From: Galaxea fascicularis
Lineage: Eukaryota; Cnidaria; Anthozoa; Scleractinia; Euphylliidae
NCBI GenBank assembly: GCA_948470475.1
Contig: OX419338.1
Coordinates: 5,151,266 to 5,215,265, forward strand
DNA: 64,000 nt
Direction of reading: 5' to 3'
Shown: piece after piece, positions 34,301 through 43,048 of the stretch
Numbering within the stretch: position 1 is the first letter of the stretch
Layout of the letters: each line of letters opens with the position of its first letter
Notes under the pieces: model-generated
The model's input: the letters and a program-made list of their open reading frames with translations, nothing else
What the model was told of the DNA's origin: nothing
Databases searched by the model: none
Translations under genes and position numbers: made by a program

Positions 34301-37300
34301 CTGTTTCCGACCTTATGTCCTCTTATTTCACTGCGTCAATGGTCAAGCAAGTTCCAGACACTCTCTGTAAATTAGAGTGAATAGGGTGTTTTGCTTCGTT
34401 TTGTATTTCAGTTGCACGCACCTTGGACGCACTCTAAGTCTCCACAATCAAACTGACCGGGTCCAAAGTAAACAAATCCTTCTCCCCTGCCTCCCGCTCC
34501 CGCGTTTTTCCCAGTGCATGTGTACTCTGGCATCAGGGGCATCATTAATGACTGGTTTTCTTCAGACCTTTTAGGCCGTTCACAAATAACAGAAGTCGAC
34601 TCTTATTTATCTTCAAAAAGTCTGATCTCGTGTGGCGTTCCCCAAGGCTCTGTGTCAGGCCATTGTTATTCTTGATCTACATCAATGATATTCATAACTC
34701 TTCCGATAAATTGTCATTCTATCTCTTTGCTGATGACACTAACTTGCTGTATGCTGACAAAAATCTGAAATCTCTTGAGGAAACTGTCAATAACGAACTG
34801 CTTAAAGTCTCTGAATGGCTTAATGCAAACTAGAGGCCGTAATGGCCTTCACTCGGGCTTTTCGAGTGGCAAATGGATGTTGTGGATGATTTCCGCACAG
34901 CCTAATATATAAAATTATACATGTGTTTTGTGACTCAACTCGATTCGTTAAAGCATTGGGCGGCCTGTGTGAGTGTGCGTGCTAGCGGAAATAAACACGA
35001 CAGGACCGTGGGAACACAAACAAGCTTAGTTTTCTGCTTTTCTGTGACAGACGTTTTAGCTTTTTCACTGGTATCCTACGTCTTGATGGCACATGGCATT
35101 CACGGTTGTCGTTAAAATACACAAACTTAGCATAACGAGATCTGAATTCCTTTCTATATTTTATTTTCACTAAGGCATCACGTTGAGCATGTACAGATAA
35201 CTGCGTTGCCTTCTCAAATACCTCGCATTTTTCAAGTACATCCGACAGTTGTGTTGATAAAACTGATAAACTTACACATTCATGTAGAACACGCGAAGGT
35301 ACAAGATTACACATAAAACTAACACACCACACAGACTTGATACAGCTGATAATCCACAATCTAAAGTATACAAAAGAAATGAAATACTGGTGACAATAGC
35401 CATAAAAGTAAAAACGTTACTTGCATCTTCGCTATGCCTGCCCATATGTAGCAATATTTAATCCTTGTTGATTTATATTTGATTTGATCTTATTTTCTTT
35501 TAAATTTAAACTTCATGTCCAAAATGTATTTAAATTTAAACTGAAATTCAATTTAAATTAAAACAAATTCAAATTTAAATTTAAACAATTTTTTTTTATT
35601 TTATCTTGTTTTCCATTTAAATTTAAACATTTAAAATTATTTTAAACCTTACTGCAATATTTTTTAAAATTGCTTAAGTTTGATTTAATCCTTTTTATTC
35701 ATTTAAATTTAAACTTTCCAAATTTTATTTAAACTTACGAATTTATATTTGATTTAAACTTCGAAATTCTATTTAATCTTCCTGGGACGAGCTCGGCCAG
35801 GGTCACGCGTGTAGCCATTAGTTTTTCGATGTCTCGTCAGTAAATATAGACGACGAAGGCACCGGTAGAGTGTCCAAATTACTAAGCGAAGCATCCAGGC
35901 TTTTCCCTTCGTCCTACAGCCCTGCTGTGAATGCCAGTCGTTCAGCAGCGACGATCAATGAAACTCTCGGGTTCGCTTAGAGACTGCTTCGGGAAAGTAC
36001 ATGCACCGGCCTCCGTGGGCGACTGAACTGACAATAACATTTGCGACTGAGAGCGACATGTAAAAAGTGTTAACAGGCCTCCTAAATAGTATTGTGCGTG
36101 ACGCGAAAGAAAACTGCAATAAAAAAGTTTTCTTTCGCGTCACGCACGTCGGACTATAAAGCGAAGTAGGGACTACTCGTAGTCTACTATTTAGGAGCCC
36201 CCATTATCTCATATCGCAAGGGAAAATCCCAAAAAGGCATCCTACTTAAAGCGAACCGGTGCATCTGCAAACTGCAGATGTTTTGAGCAGGCCTGTTAAC
36301 CCTTTTTACATGTCGCTCTCAGTCGCAAATGTTATTGTCAGTTCAGTCGCCCAAGGAGGCCGGTGCATGTACTTTCCCGAAGCAGTCTCTAAGCGAACCC
36401 GAGAGTTTCATTGATCGTCGCTGCTGAACGACTGGCATTCACAGCAGGGCTGTAGGACGAAGGGAAAAGCCTGGATGCTTCGCTTAGTAATTTGGACACT
36501 CTACCGGTGCCTTCGTCGTCTATATTTACTGACGAGACATCGAAAAACTAATGGCCGCCGATGATGAACTTGTGACCCTGCTATACGCGTGACCCTGGCC
36601 GAGCTCGTCCCAGGAAGATTAAATAGAATTTCGAAGTTTAAATCAAGTACAAATTCGTAAATGTTTAAACTTAAATGAAAAACAAGATAAAATGAAAAAA
36701 ATTGTTTAAATTTAAATTTGAATTTGTTTAAATTTAAATTGAATTTCATTTTAAATTTAAATACATTTTGGACATGAAGTTTAAATTTAAAAGAAAATAA
36801 GTTTAAATCAAATATAAATCAACAAGGATTAAATATTGCTACATATGGGCAGGCATACTTCGCTTCGATGCGTGGGTTCTTCATCACCCAACATGAACGC
36901 TTTCCTGTTGCTGTTGTTACTACTGCTGTTCGTCTTTGTACCTCTAATCTCATCATCAACGGGTATCTTGTATTCGCCAGCACCTAAACTGTTCGTGTCA
37001 AAGTTTCCACTCAACTTCTTCAAGGAACATTTCTCATCGGTAGTCAAAGCCTTTGTACACTTTTTGTACTCATTGATGGCTCATTCAGCTCATTTGATCT
37101 CATAATATTTTTCACGTTTGCTTCGAGTTCGCGGAGCGATCCGTTTCGAAATGTACGCTCACCATCATCCGATTTAAGTGGGTCTACCGCGAATGGCGTG
37201 TGCGTTTGTAAGTGGTTTGAGCGTATTGGATACGACACCATTTGCCATAGCTGTAGACAGGTCAACTTTTTCCTTTGAAAATCCGTCGAGGGATCCACAG

Positions 37301-38288
37301 TTGCTTTGTGCCTTGCTTTTCAACACACAAGACAAGCGTAAACTAAACATAAACAGGTTTTTACCGGGTTTTACCGGTTCATCGTTAGCGCCTGCGCAAA
37401 TACGCCGGAAATGAGGTTTGTAGAGAACAACGAAAAAAAAAAAGAAAAACGGACGACAGATTTAGACTCGGGCCTTCCACAGGAAGCCCGAGTAATAAAC
37501 TATCGCTCAATGATGAAATTCAAAATTATGTCATCCTCCATCCTTATCAGCGGAAGCTGGGTTATTCGGTTAATAATAATAATAACTTTATTTAAGTCTC
37601 AAATCGTTCTAGCTGACCACGAATGTTCTATTCATTGCTCGCCTTAGGCACTTCGTTCCCCTCTGTACTCTTTTAAATACCTATCGTTCCTTGATATTTC
37701 CTTACATGTCATATGGTTTAGCTGCTTGGGGTCAAGCTGCTAAAACCCATCTACAAAAACTCCTTGTACTGCAAAAACGTGTTCTCTGTTTAATTTATTT
37801 TTCTAAGCCCAGAGCACACGCCGTGTCTCCGTTTATCTCCTCAAATATTCTCCCCCTAAACATGCTCTATGTTGAAACTGTTTCTTCTTTAATGTACGAC
37901 GTCTCACGTTTGTCTGTTCCGTCTAATATCAGTGATCTCTTTACTTAGTTAATGAAATACATGATCACAAGACCAGGAGCTCCTCTTAGGGCAACATTTA
38001 TTCTAAATCTTCGAGTCTGAGCCTAAATCAAAGGTCCTTTGGAGCTGAACTCTGGAATTTCTGCCGGGACAAATTTCAACAACTCCTCAAAAGTGCCTCT
38101 AAAAAGCATGTACCCGGTTTGTTACTCCCAATTATGAAGGTTAAGGATGATTATGTTGAAACTCCTATTCTTCTGCATGAAACTGCCAATTTTACATAAT
38201 TCATGTATACGAATCATATTTTTGTTAGACTCTCTTAAACTTCTTATCCTCCCGTATTCGTTTCCATATAATAATAACTAATAATAAC

Positions 38289-38365
<77 letters not shown>

Positions 38366-41300
38366 ATAATAATAACTTTATTTAAGTCTCAGATCTTTCT
38401 AGCTGAACACAAGTGCTCTACTAATTGGGAGACTGTAAATCAAATAAACTCTAAATTAAATCAAATGTTGGGTTTTGAGGAGAGGGGAAATCCGGAGTAC
38501 CCGGGGAAAAACCTCTTTTCATTCCTTTAATCTAATATTGTTGTAGCTTGTGTTGTGACTGTACTGATAATTACTGGTAATTCTTAATGGATTTAAGTTG
38601 TTGTAATTTATTCCTTAATTTAATCATGATCGTGATTAGTTGATCGTTAAACCATGGACTGCCGTATTATTTTTAGCTCCGCCCACCGCGATTAGCCTTT
38701 GCTGTTTGTGGGCGGAGATGGACCATAACATTTTGTATCTGTCTGATTGTCTGTTCTGATTTATTATGATTATGATTTTATCAAACTTAACTTAATTAAA
38801 CTGAACTTAACGTCTGAACGTCTGAACGTGGGAAGAACGAAAAAGGACGCTATCTTCTGAAGTTCTTTGTGCGTTGTCAGAGTACAAATGAACTGGCAAA
38901 TGGAACCTGTATGCTTTATACGTTGTTTATTGCCTTTCATCGGTTCATGACACCATTCGCAATAATCACAAACTCCTCTATAGAAGCCAATAAAAACGCA
39001 AGGTTTTCACCGTCCATTAAATAAAATTTAATAGTGGAGTTTGGGTATTTGTACTACGAAACTCCCAAGACGGCTTAAGAGTTTAAGCCGACTGATCGCC
39101 GGGTAGGTAGAAGATATTTAGTCTAGCTCCCGTGGGAACTCTTTTCATACAGTGATTTACTCAGGACTTACTACAGAGCCATGCACAGTGAAATGGTGCT
39201 GGATGCTGGCTGATAACGAAGCTGTAACGATAGCAGTGAATATAGCAATGATGATTATTCCAACCAGAATCCACACGATGCAAAATATTCGCGCCAAAAA
39301 TGACTTGGGTGCGCGGTCACCATACCTAACAAGGAGAAGAATAACGGATCTGAATCATCATGGCTTAAAAATCATGAACTATCCAGTTTGACTCAATGCC
39401 TAGGCAACTGCAGTTATTACTTAAGTTCTATCACATTACCCTCCCTGAGTGAAAGAGGTATGTTTTGTAGCCGGGGTACATGAGAAAGAAAAGTGCTTGC
39501 AGTTGGTTTTCTTTCACTAATTCTGCTTTGAATACACTGTAAATTTTACTCTTTATATGCAAATTAACTTTGTTATAGCTCAATTCTCTGACCAGACTGT
39601 CATGGTAAATAAGTTTTTTCTGGGTGTTGAACGCGCATCTCAAGTAAACACCTTTTTATTCATTTTCTATGCGAAGATTTTTTTAAAACAATTTTTAAAA
39701 AACTAAACCAGTGGCTAGCTCTCTTGTTTTAAAAAACTAACACGGTGAGTAGCACTCTGCTAACTGTGAGTTGTAAAACGTTTTTATTCTTCTACAAGTT
39801 TCGTCTAACTATCGTATACTTCTTCAGGGAGTTTGCGCATACAACATACTGAATCTTTCAGAAGGCAATTGAAGCAAACACATTGATGTATCCGGCTCCA
39901 AGCCCGCGAAAATGCGTAGGAAAAGGTTTTGGAATTGCTTCTCATTAGTTGAGAAAATTAGGAGTTTTGCTAACCAATCACAAAGCGGTGCCAATCACAA
40001 AACTCAGAGTTAGATGAATTGTTTTCGACAATCAACTGTAGAATACTCTAGACCATTTATGATAGTACGCGTGGGACTGTTTAGCGTTACGTACTCACCC
40101 AACCGTTGTCATAGTAACAAAAGCCCACCAGAAGCCTTCCCAGGTGCCATTGATAAACGATCGCGGGAACTCGTCCGGGTTCTTCAGACGGTCCTATAAA
40201 GGAACATAACTTTTTGAATAAAATGATATTTCCAACCATTTCTCGTTGAACTGGCAAGCAAATGTCATGGGTAACCACAAGATGTTGAAAATCCTTTGTG
40301 GCTACGTCACGGAAATGGAACAAGAAAGGAGCAACATGTTGGAGAAATTCACTGCTTCAACAGCCTTATGACCACACAATCCTTATAGGGCGTTTTTACA
40401 TGACGTCAGGGCGGCCATATTGGTGTAGCAAAACAAAGGAACGGCGGCCATATTGGTGTACCAGGCTAACCCTCTGGGAATCGAACTCTATTTTGTTACA
40501 TCTAACTGATATGGCCACTGGTCTCGTGAGTGAAAACGCTCTATAGCGTCTATCTGGCTTATCTTTGGAAGGGGCTTGGTTAATACCATTCCTTCAGGTA
40601 TTCAGATTTTGATCCAAATTTTATACTGAAAACGAATCTGAAAATTATCACAATAATTTGCGTACGACAAGAAGTATTTGTATCTTTTGTCTTTCTTCAA
40701 TGATATGAGCTTGCATTTCAATTTTTGTTAATTTGTAATCACTTGATCTTCAGTAAAATAAACATGCAGATTTAATACTTATTGTCTTCAATTACAATTC
40801 TAATCGCTATTTTTCTCTGCTGATTTCCTGTCCAATGGTCGTTTTTTTCCATAAAACAAAGGCGAGTTTCGATTAAAACGGAACCGCTTCAGCTGGAATC
40901 CAATAATTTGAATTTTAAACTGATTCTTGGTACCAAAAGCAAACATTACGGGTTGAATAAACACAAGATCGGCGACTTTTAAGATTGCGATGTTTATAAC
41001 TGAGGAGATTTTGAAATGTTTACCCAAAGTTGTTAGAGAACTTGATTGGCCGCTTAATATGCAAATCACATATTGGTGGGTGCTATGCTCTGTCGTCAGG
41101 TTAACCCAATTTACATACCTGTTATATTGCTTCGGCTGTTTTGTTTTATTTTTTTTTCCGAAAGCGAAAGAGATCAGTAGAAACACCCCAGTGGGCTTCA
41201 GAAATTAAGACAACTAACTGTAAATTTGCCGAAACCATCAAAGAAGACCGAGATTTACATTAAACATTAATGATTGGTAAATTTTAATCACGCAGAAACG

Positions 41301-42794
41301 ATATCTTTGATGTCAAATTGTGATAAGTTTCTTATTGACAGCTTACAATACGAACGCATTTCAATTAGTGAAAGCAACGAAAAATTGGGTAGAATTAAAA
41401 ACCAAAGAAAGCAGAGACAAAGCTTCACCAGCATTAGAAAGAATAAGTTTACAAGATAACAACAGTCTGTTAAAACGACTTAAAAAACTTGGTGAATGAG
41501 AGAGAAAACCAGAACCGGTTTGTCCACCTAATATCCTTTTCTTTGCAATAACTGAAACATCAATCAATAAAATGGAGTACTCCCAAAAAACCGGCTTTAC
41601 AAGGTGTAGTCGGGGTAGGAACGGCATCTAGATAGCAGAAACGGAGCCTAAGGCAGTGCGAGAACAGTCGACTGAAAGAACGACTTGAATTATTCCTGTA
41701 AAGATAAGGAGATTTACGCGGTATACCTTCCTTTTCTTGTCATTTTCAGTTCCAAATGTTTCCTTCAAGATGACTTTATTGCCGGCGATAATTATACTTA
41801 ATTAATTTGAATTTCCTCGTTATACCTCTTAGCAATATTATATACGGAAACTTAAGGGATATTTCTAATTTCACGCACAGAATGATCGCTGAAGTTTTTA
41901 TAATTCGATCTCAACGCTTTTATTTTCAAGCACGATGTTTTGCAACTCTAGTGGAGGACGGTTATGTGGTTATGATGTACATGAGGCAGTGCGTTCTGTC
42001 GTTTGAATGAACTCAGGAAATAGTACTGGAAACTTTAATCAGTAACATGGTCGATGTTGGTTGAGTTCTCACATACGTGAAGCTTTTTGGTTTACATTAA
42101 CAAAAAAACTTACCAGCAGCCAGATGATAATACCAGATAGAGTTGCTGCTACAAGTATAAATATAAGAATGGGCCATGCTTTGAACACTGTGTTCAACAG
42201 CTGTGAGGTCTTGCTGTCTTCCGTCTTGTCACGAACAAGTAGAGCCACTCGTGGAGCCTGGACAAACGGCACATAAGGTATATCTTTGAATGATTCATCT
42301 CCCAGGCTTCTTCCAGTGACAGGAAAGGTAAAATCATAAATCATTTTAGGCTGGTCGAGCTGCCTTTCCAACGCCTGGATAGCGCCAAGAATCTTTCCAT
42401 ATTTTACCGTAGTCGCCCTGTTGCAGCAGACATGAAGCATTTTGTTTATGAGATGAGGAAAAATACCCTCAACGCCAATTTTTCCTTTAACAACTTTTGG
42501 CTTTGCATATGGGCCATAATATTGCCACGCGGCAGACAATGGAACACCTCGAGAACACTTCTCGTCAACCGTAAATCGAGATATTTCATCTTCAGTCAGT
42601 ATTTTCCCGGTAAAACTAACGTTTGCCATTTTGAAATAGGTGCTGTTTTTGGCGTAGACGTCGGTTGTAGCAAAATAAAAACCCTCGGGAGTTTTTCCAG
42701 AGGTGTTCAGTGACTTGGTAGGTACGCTTTCACTTCCACAGGCCACTCCGGCCATCAGAAGCAGTAATGCCATACGAACCCCAGCTGCATCCAT
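31147..42794 (-). CDS. Glutamate-receptor-like channel with potassium-channel selectivity filter (553 aa)
   Basis: Seven coding exons (42794-42114, 40193-40099, 39325-39172, 34085-34022, 33412-33144, 32259-32097, 31382-31147) join in phase into 553 residues. Order: signal peptide (1-20), S1-like extracellular lobe (about 21-205), M1 (207-228), re-entrant pore with MTTVGYGD (255-262), inner helix (271-297), S2-like lobe (311-446), third membrane helix (448-470), cytoplasmic tail. This is ionotropic glutamate receptor topology without the large amino-terminal domain. TVGYG is the K+ filter of K+ channels, of bacterial GluR0 and of rotifer AvGluR1. The prediction is a ligand-gated, K+-selective, possibly inhibitory channel at the plasma membrane. 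In S1, R162 (PVTGR) could be the ligand-binding Arg; in S2, the acidic residue in SLIDNYVLTYY could be the amino-group contact. Ligand identity is unknown. Other Ion_trans_2 proteins are less likely because of the S1/S2 lobes. Confidence 0.88.
31784..31868. repeat. Inverted repeat in channel intron 6
   Basis: GAGAGCAAATTGCT..GGGACATCC mirrored by GGATGTCCC..AGCAATATGCTCTC; a hairpin of about 30-bp arms. Confidence 0.75.
32097..32259 (-). CDS. K+-filter GluR-like channel, exon 6 (third membrane helix)
   Basis: 54 codons plus one base between TTTTTTCAG and GTAAGT. It carries the end of S2 (EGLFFYQEGAFKQ) and helix VLFILLGMLGFLVLVGVGW, which returns the chain to the cytoplasm. Bacterial GluR0 lacks this helix. 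Confidence 0.9.
32845..33060. repeat. Degenerate GAATT-rich minisatellite in channel intron 5
   Basis: Irregular repetition of ATTGAATTGAATGAA over about 215 bp. Confidence 0.8.
33144..33412 (-). CDS. K+-filter GluR-like channel, exon 5 (S2 lobe)
   Basis: 269 bp, phase 1 in and phase 0 out (donor GTAAGA). It carries KLKGSLIDNYVLTYYSDF and FEHAITYGLSVRANESSD, an S2-like arrangement with a candidate ligand-contacting aspartate. Confidence 0.92.
34022..34085 (-). CDS. K+-filter GluR-like channel, exon 4 (start of S2)
   Basis: 64 bp between acceptor CTTCTCAG and donor GTAAGT: IGAVNGSEELRLGVSLNAEL. An NGSEE element at the start of S2 is common in receptors of this superfamily. Confidence 0.88.
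34480..34834 (+). pseudogene. Non-LTR retrotransposon reverse transcriptase fragment (CR1/L2-like)
   Basis: Carries ISCGVPQGSV, then after a frameshift near 34650 LLFLIYINDIHNSS and the catalytic FADDTNLLYADKN, ending KVSEWLNAN before a stop. The two acidic residues of the YADD-type motif remain. It sits in channel intron 3 on the opposite strand. Confidence 0.88.
35433..36857. mobile_element. 1.4-kb foldback element (long near-palindrome)
   Basis: Left arm 35433-36080 and right arm 36289-36857 are reverse complements with indels. The outer ends are TATGCCTGCCCATATGTAGC and its complement. The outer third of each arm is an array of TTTAAATTTAAAC units. The inner part is unique GC-richer sequence. 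A second inverted repeat sits in the centre. No transposase seen. Confidence 0.9.
36079..36197. mobile_element. Nested inverted repeat in the centre of the palindrome
   Basis: CTCCTAAATAGTA and TACTATTTAGGAG bound the segment. Inside, GTGCGTGACGCGAAAGAAAA and its complement form a hairpin (36095-36148). Possibly a small MITE whose insertion separated the large arms. Confidence 0.7.
36846..37300 (-). pseudogene. Possible decayed coding fragment, unknown protein
   Basis: On the - strand, open stretches in two frames overlap near 37090: one ends KNIMRSNELNEPS, the next continues INEYKKCTKALTTDEKC and GAGEYKIPVDDEIRG. A single shift would join them. No family recognised; it stops where the palindrome begins. 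Confidence 0.3.
37574..37635 (-). mobile_element. Retroelement 3' tail, TTA-repeat type, copy 1
   Basis: On the - strand ends GAGACTTAAATAAAGTTATT(ATT)n. The same segment recurs at 38361. It appears inserted in the LINE remnant. Confidence 0.65.
37636..38265 (+). pseudogene. Non-LTR retrotransposon RT C-terminal fragment (CR1/L2-like)
   Basis: Peptide IFPYMSYGLAAWGQAAKTHL, LLVLQKRVLCLIYFSKPRAH and later SFGAELWNFC, with stops between. These are thumb and C-terminal hallmarks of CR1/L2-type reverse transcriptases. Same strand as the fragment at 34480. Confidence 0.85.
38269..38375. repeat. Compound microsatellite (AAT)n(ACT)n(AAT)n
   Basis: About 100 bp of AAT and ACT triplets between two retroelement ends. 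Confidence 0.95.
38361..38530 (-). mobile_element. Retroelement 3' tail, TTA-repeat type, copy 2
   Basis: Repeats the GAGACTTAAATAAAGTTATT segment of 37574-37635 and extends further, including ATTAGTAGAGCACTTGTG on the - strand. Confidence 0.6.
38531..39171 (-). other. Channel intron 3, distal part
   Basis: No feature I can support in this 640-bp stretch. Confidence 0.5.
39172..39325 (-). CDS. K+-filter GluR-like channel, exon 3 (YGD and inner helix)
   Basis: Completes Gly259, then YGDRAPKSFLARIFCIVW and inner helix ILVGIIIIAIFTAIVTASL. The first helix glycine could be a gating hinge. The iGluR SYTANLAAF motif is replaced by FTAIVTASL. Donor GTAAGT, phase 0. Confidence 0.92.
40099..40193 (-). 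CDS. K+-filter GluR-like channel, exon 2 (pore helix and first half of filter)
   Basis: 31 codons plus two bases between ATTTTATAG (acceptor side) and GTGAGT. The peptide ends GFWWAFVTMTTV. The aromatic FWWAFVT pore helix is as in K+ channels. The intron splits the first filter glycine codon. Confidence 0.92.
40385..40545. mobile_element. Small MITE-like inverted repeat
   Basis: ATAGGGCGTTTTTACATGACG at the left resembles CGTGAGTGAAAACGCTCTAT at the right. Inside, GGCGGCCATATTGGTGTA is repeated in tandem. Confidence 0.6.
42114..42794 (-). CDS. K+-filter GluR-like channel, coding exon 1 (signal peptide, S1, M1)
   Basis: 227 codons from ATG to donor GTAAGT (phase 0). Signal peptide MALLLLMAGVACG, several N-x-S/T sites (NTS, NST, NVS), cysteines 80, 123 and 124, the S1 core YDFTFPVTGRSLGDESF and the membrane helix WPILIFILVAATLSGIII. 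An acceptor CTTGCAG 39 bp upstream of the ATG marks a 5' UTR exon boundary. Confidence 0.9.
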
Positions 42795-43048
42795 GATGGA
42801 ATTAACGTTATTCAACTTCGGTCGCCTCAGCCCCTGCAAGTGTAAGAATATACTTTGTAATTTAATGGTGTATTTTCTAAAAATTTCTTTCGGTCTTGTG
42901 TTTTTGTGGCGCACAGAAACTTGGCAGTTTCTACCGACGCACTTCGCCCATGTGTTGGAATGACGTACAAACTGGTTGAAAGAAAACTTTCCACTTTTTA
43001 AAATTAGTTTTGCCTCGACCGACTTCATAGATTTGGAAGCTGCTTACC
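42795..43048 (-). other. 5' UTR of the channel gene with a short intron
   Basis: A likely non-coding exon ends at 43048 with CAACAG/GTAAGC. The intron (43047-42834) ends CTTGCAG, and 39 bp of UTR precede the ATG. The transcription start was not located. Confidence 0.55.

Noticed and set aside
42795..43028. Upstream extension of the channel frame before MDAAGVRM
   Set aside because: An acceptor site lies at 42834 and the signal peptide begins right after the chosen ATG, so the extension is intron and UTR.
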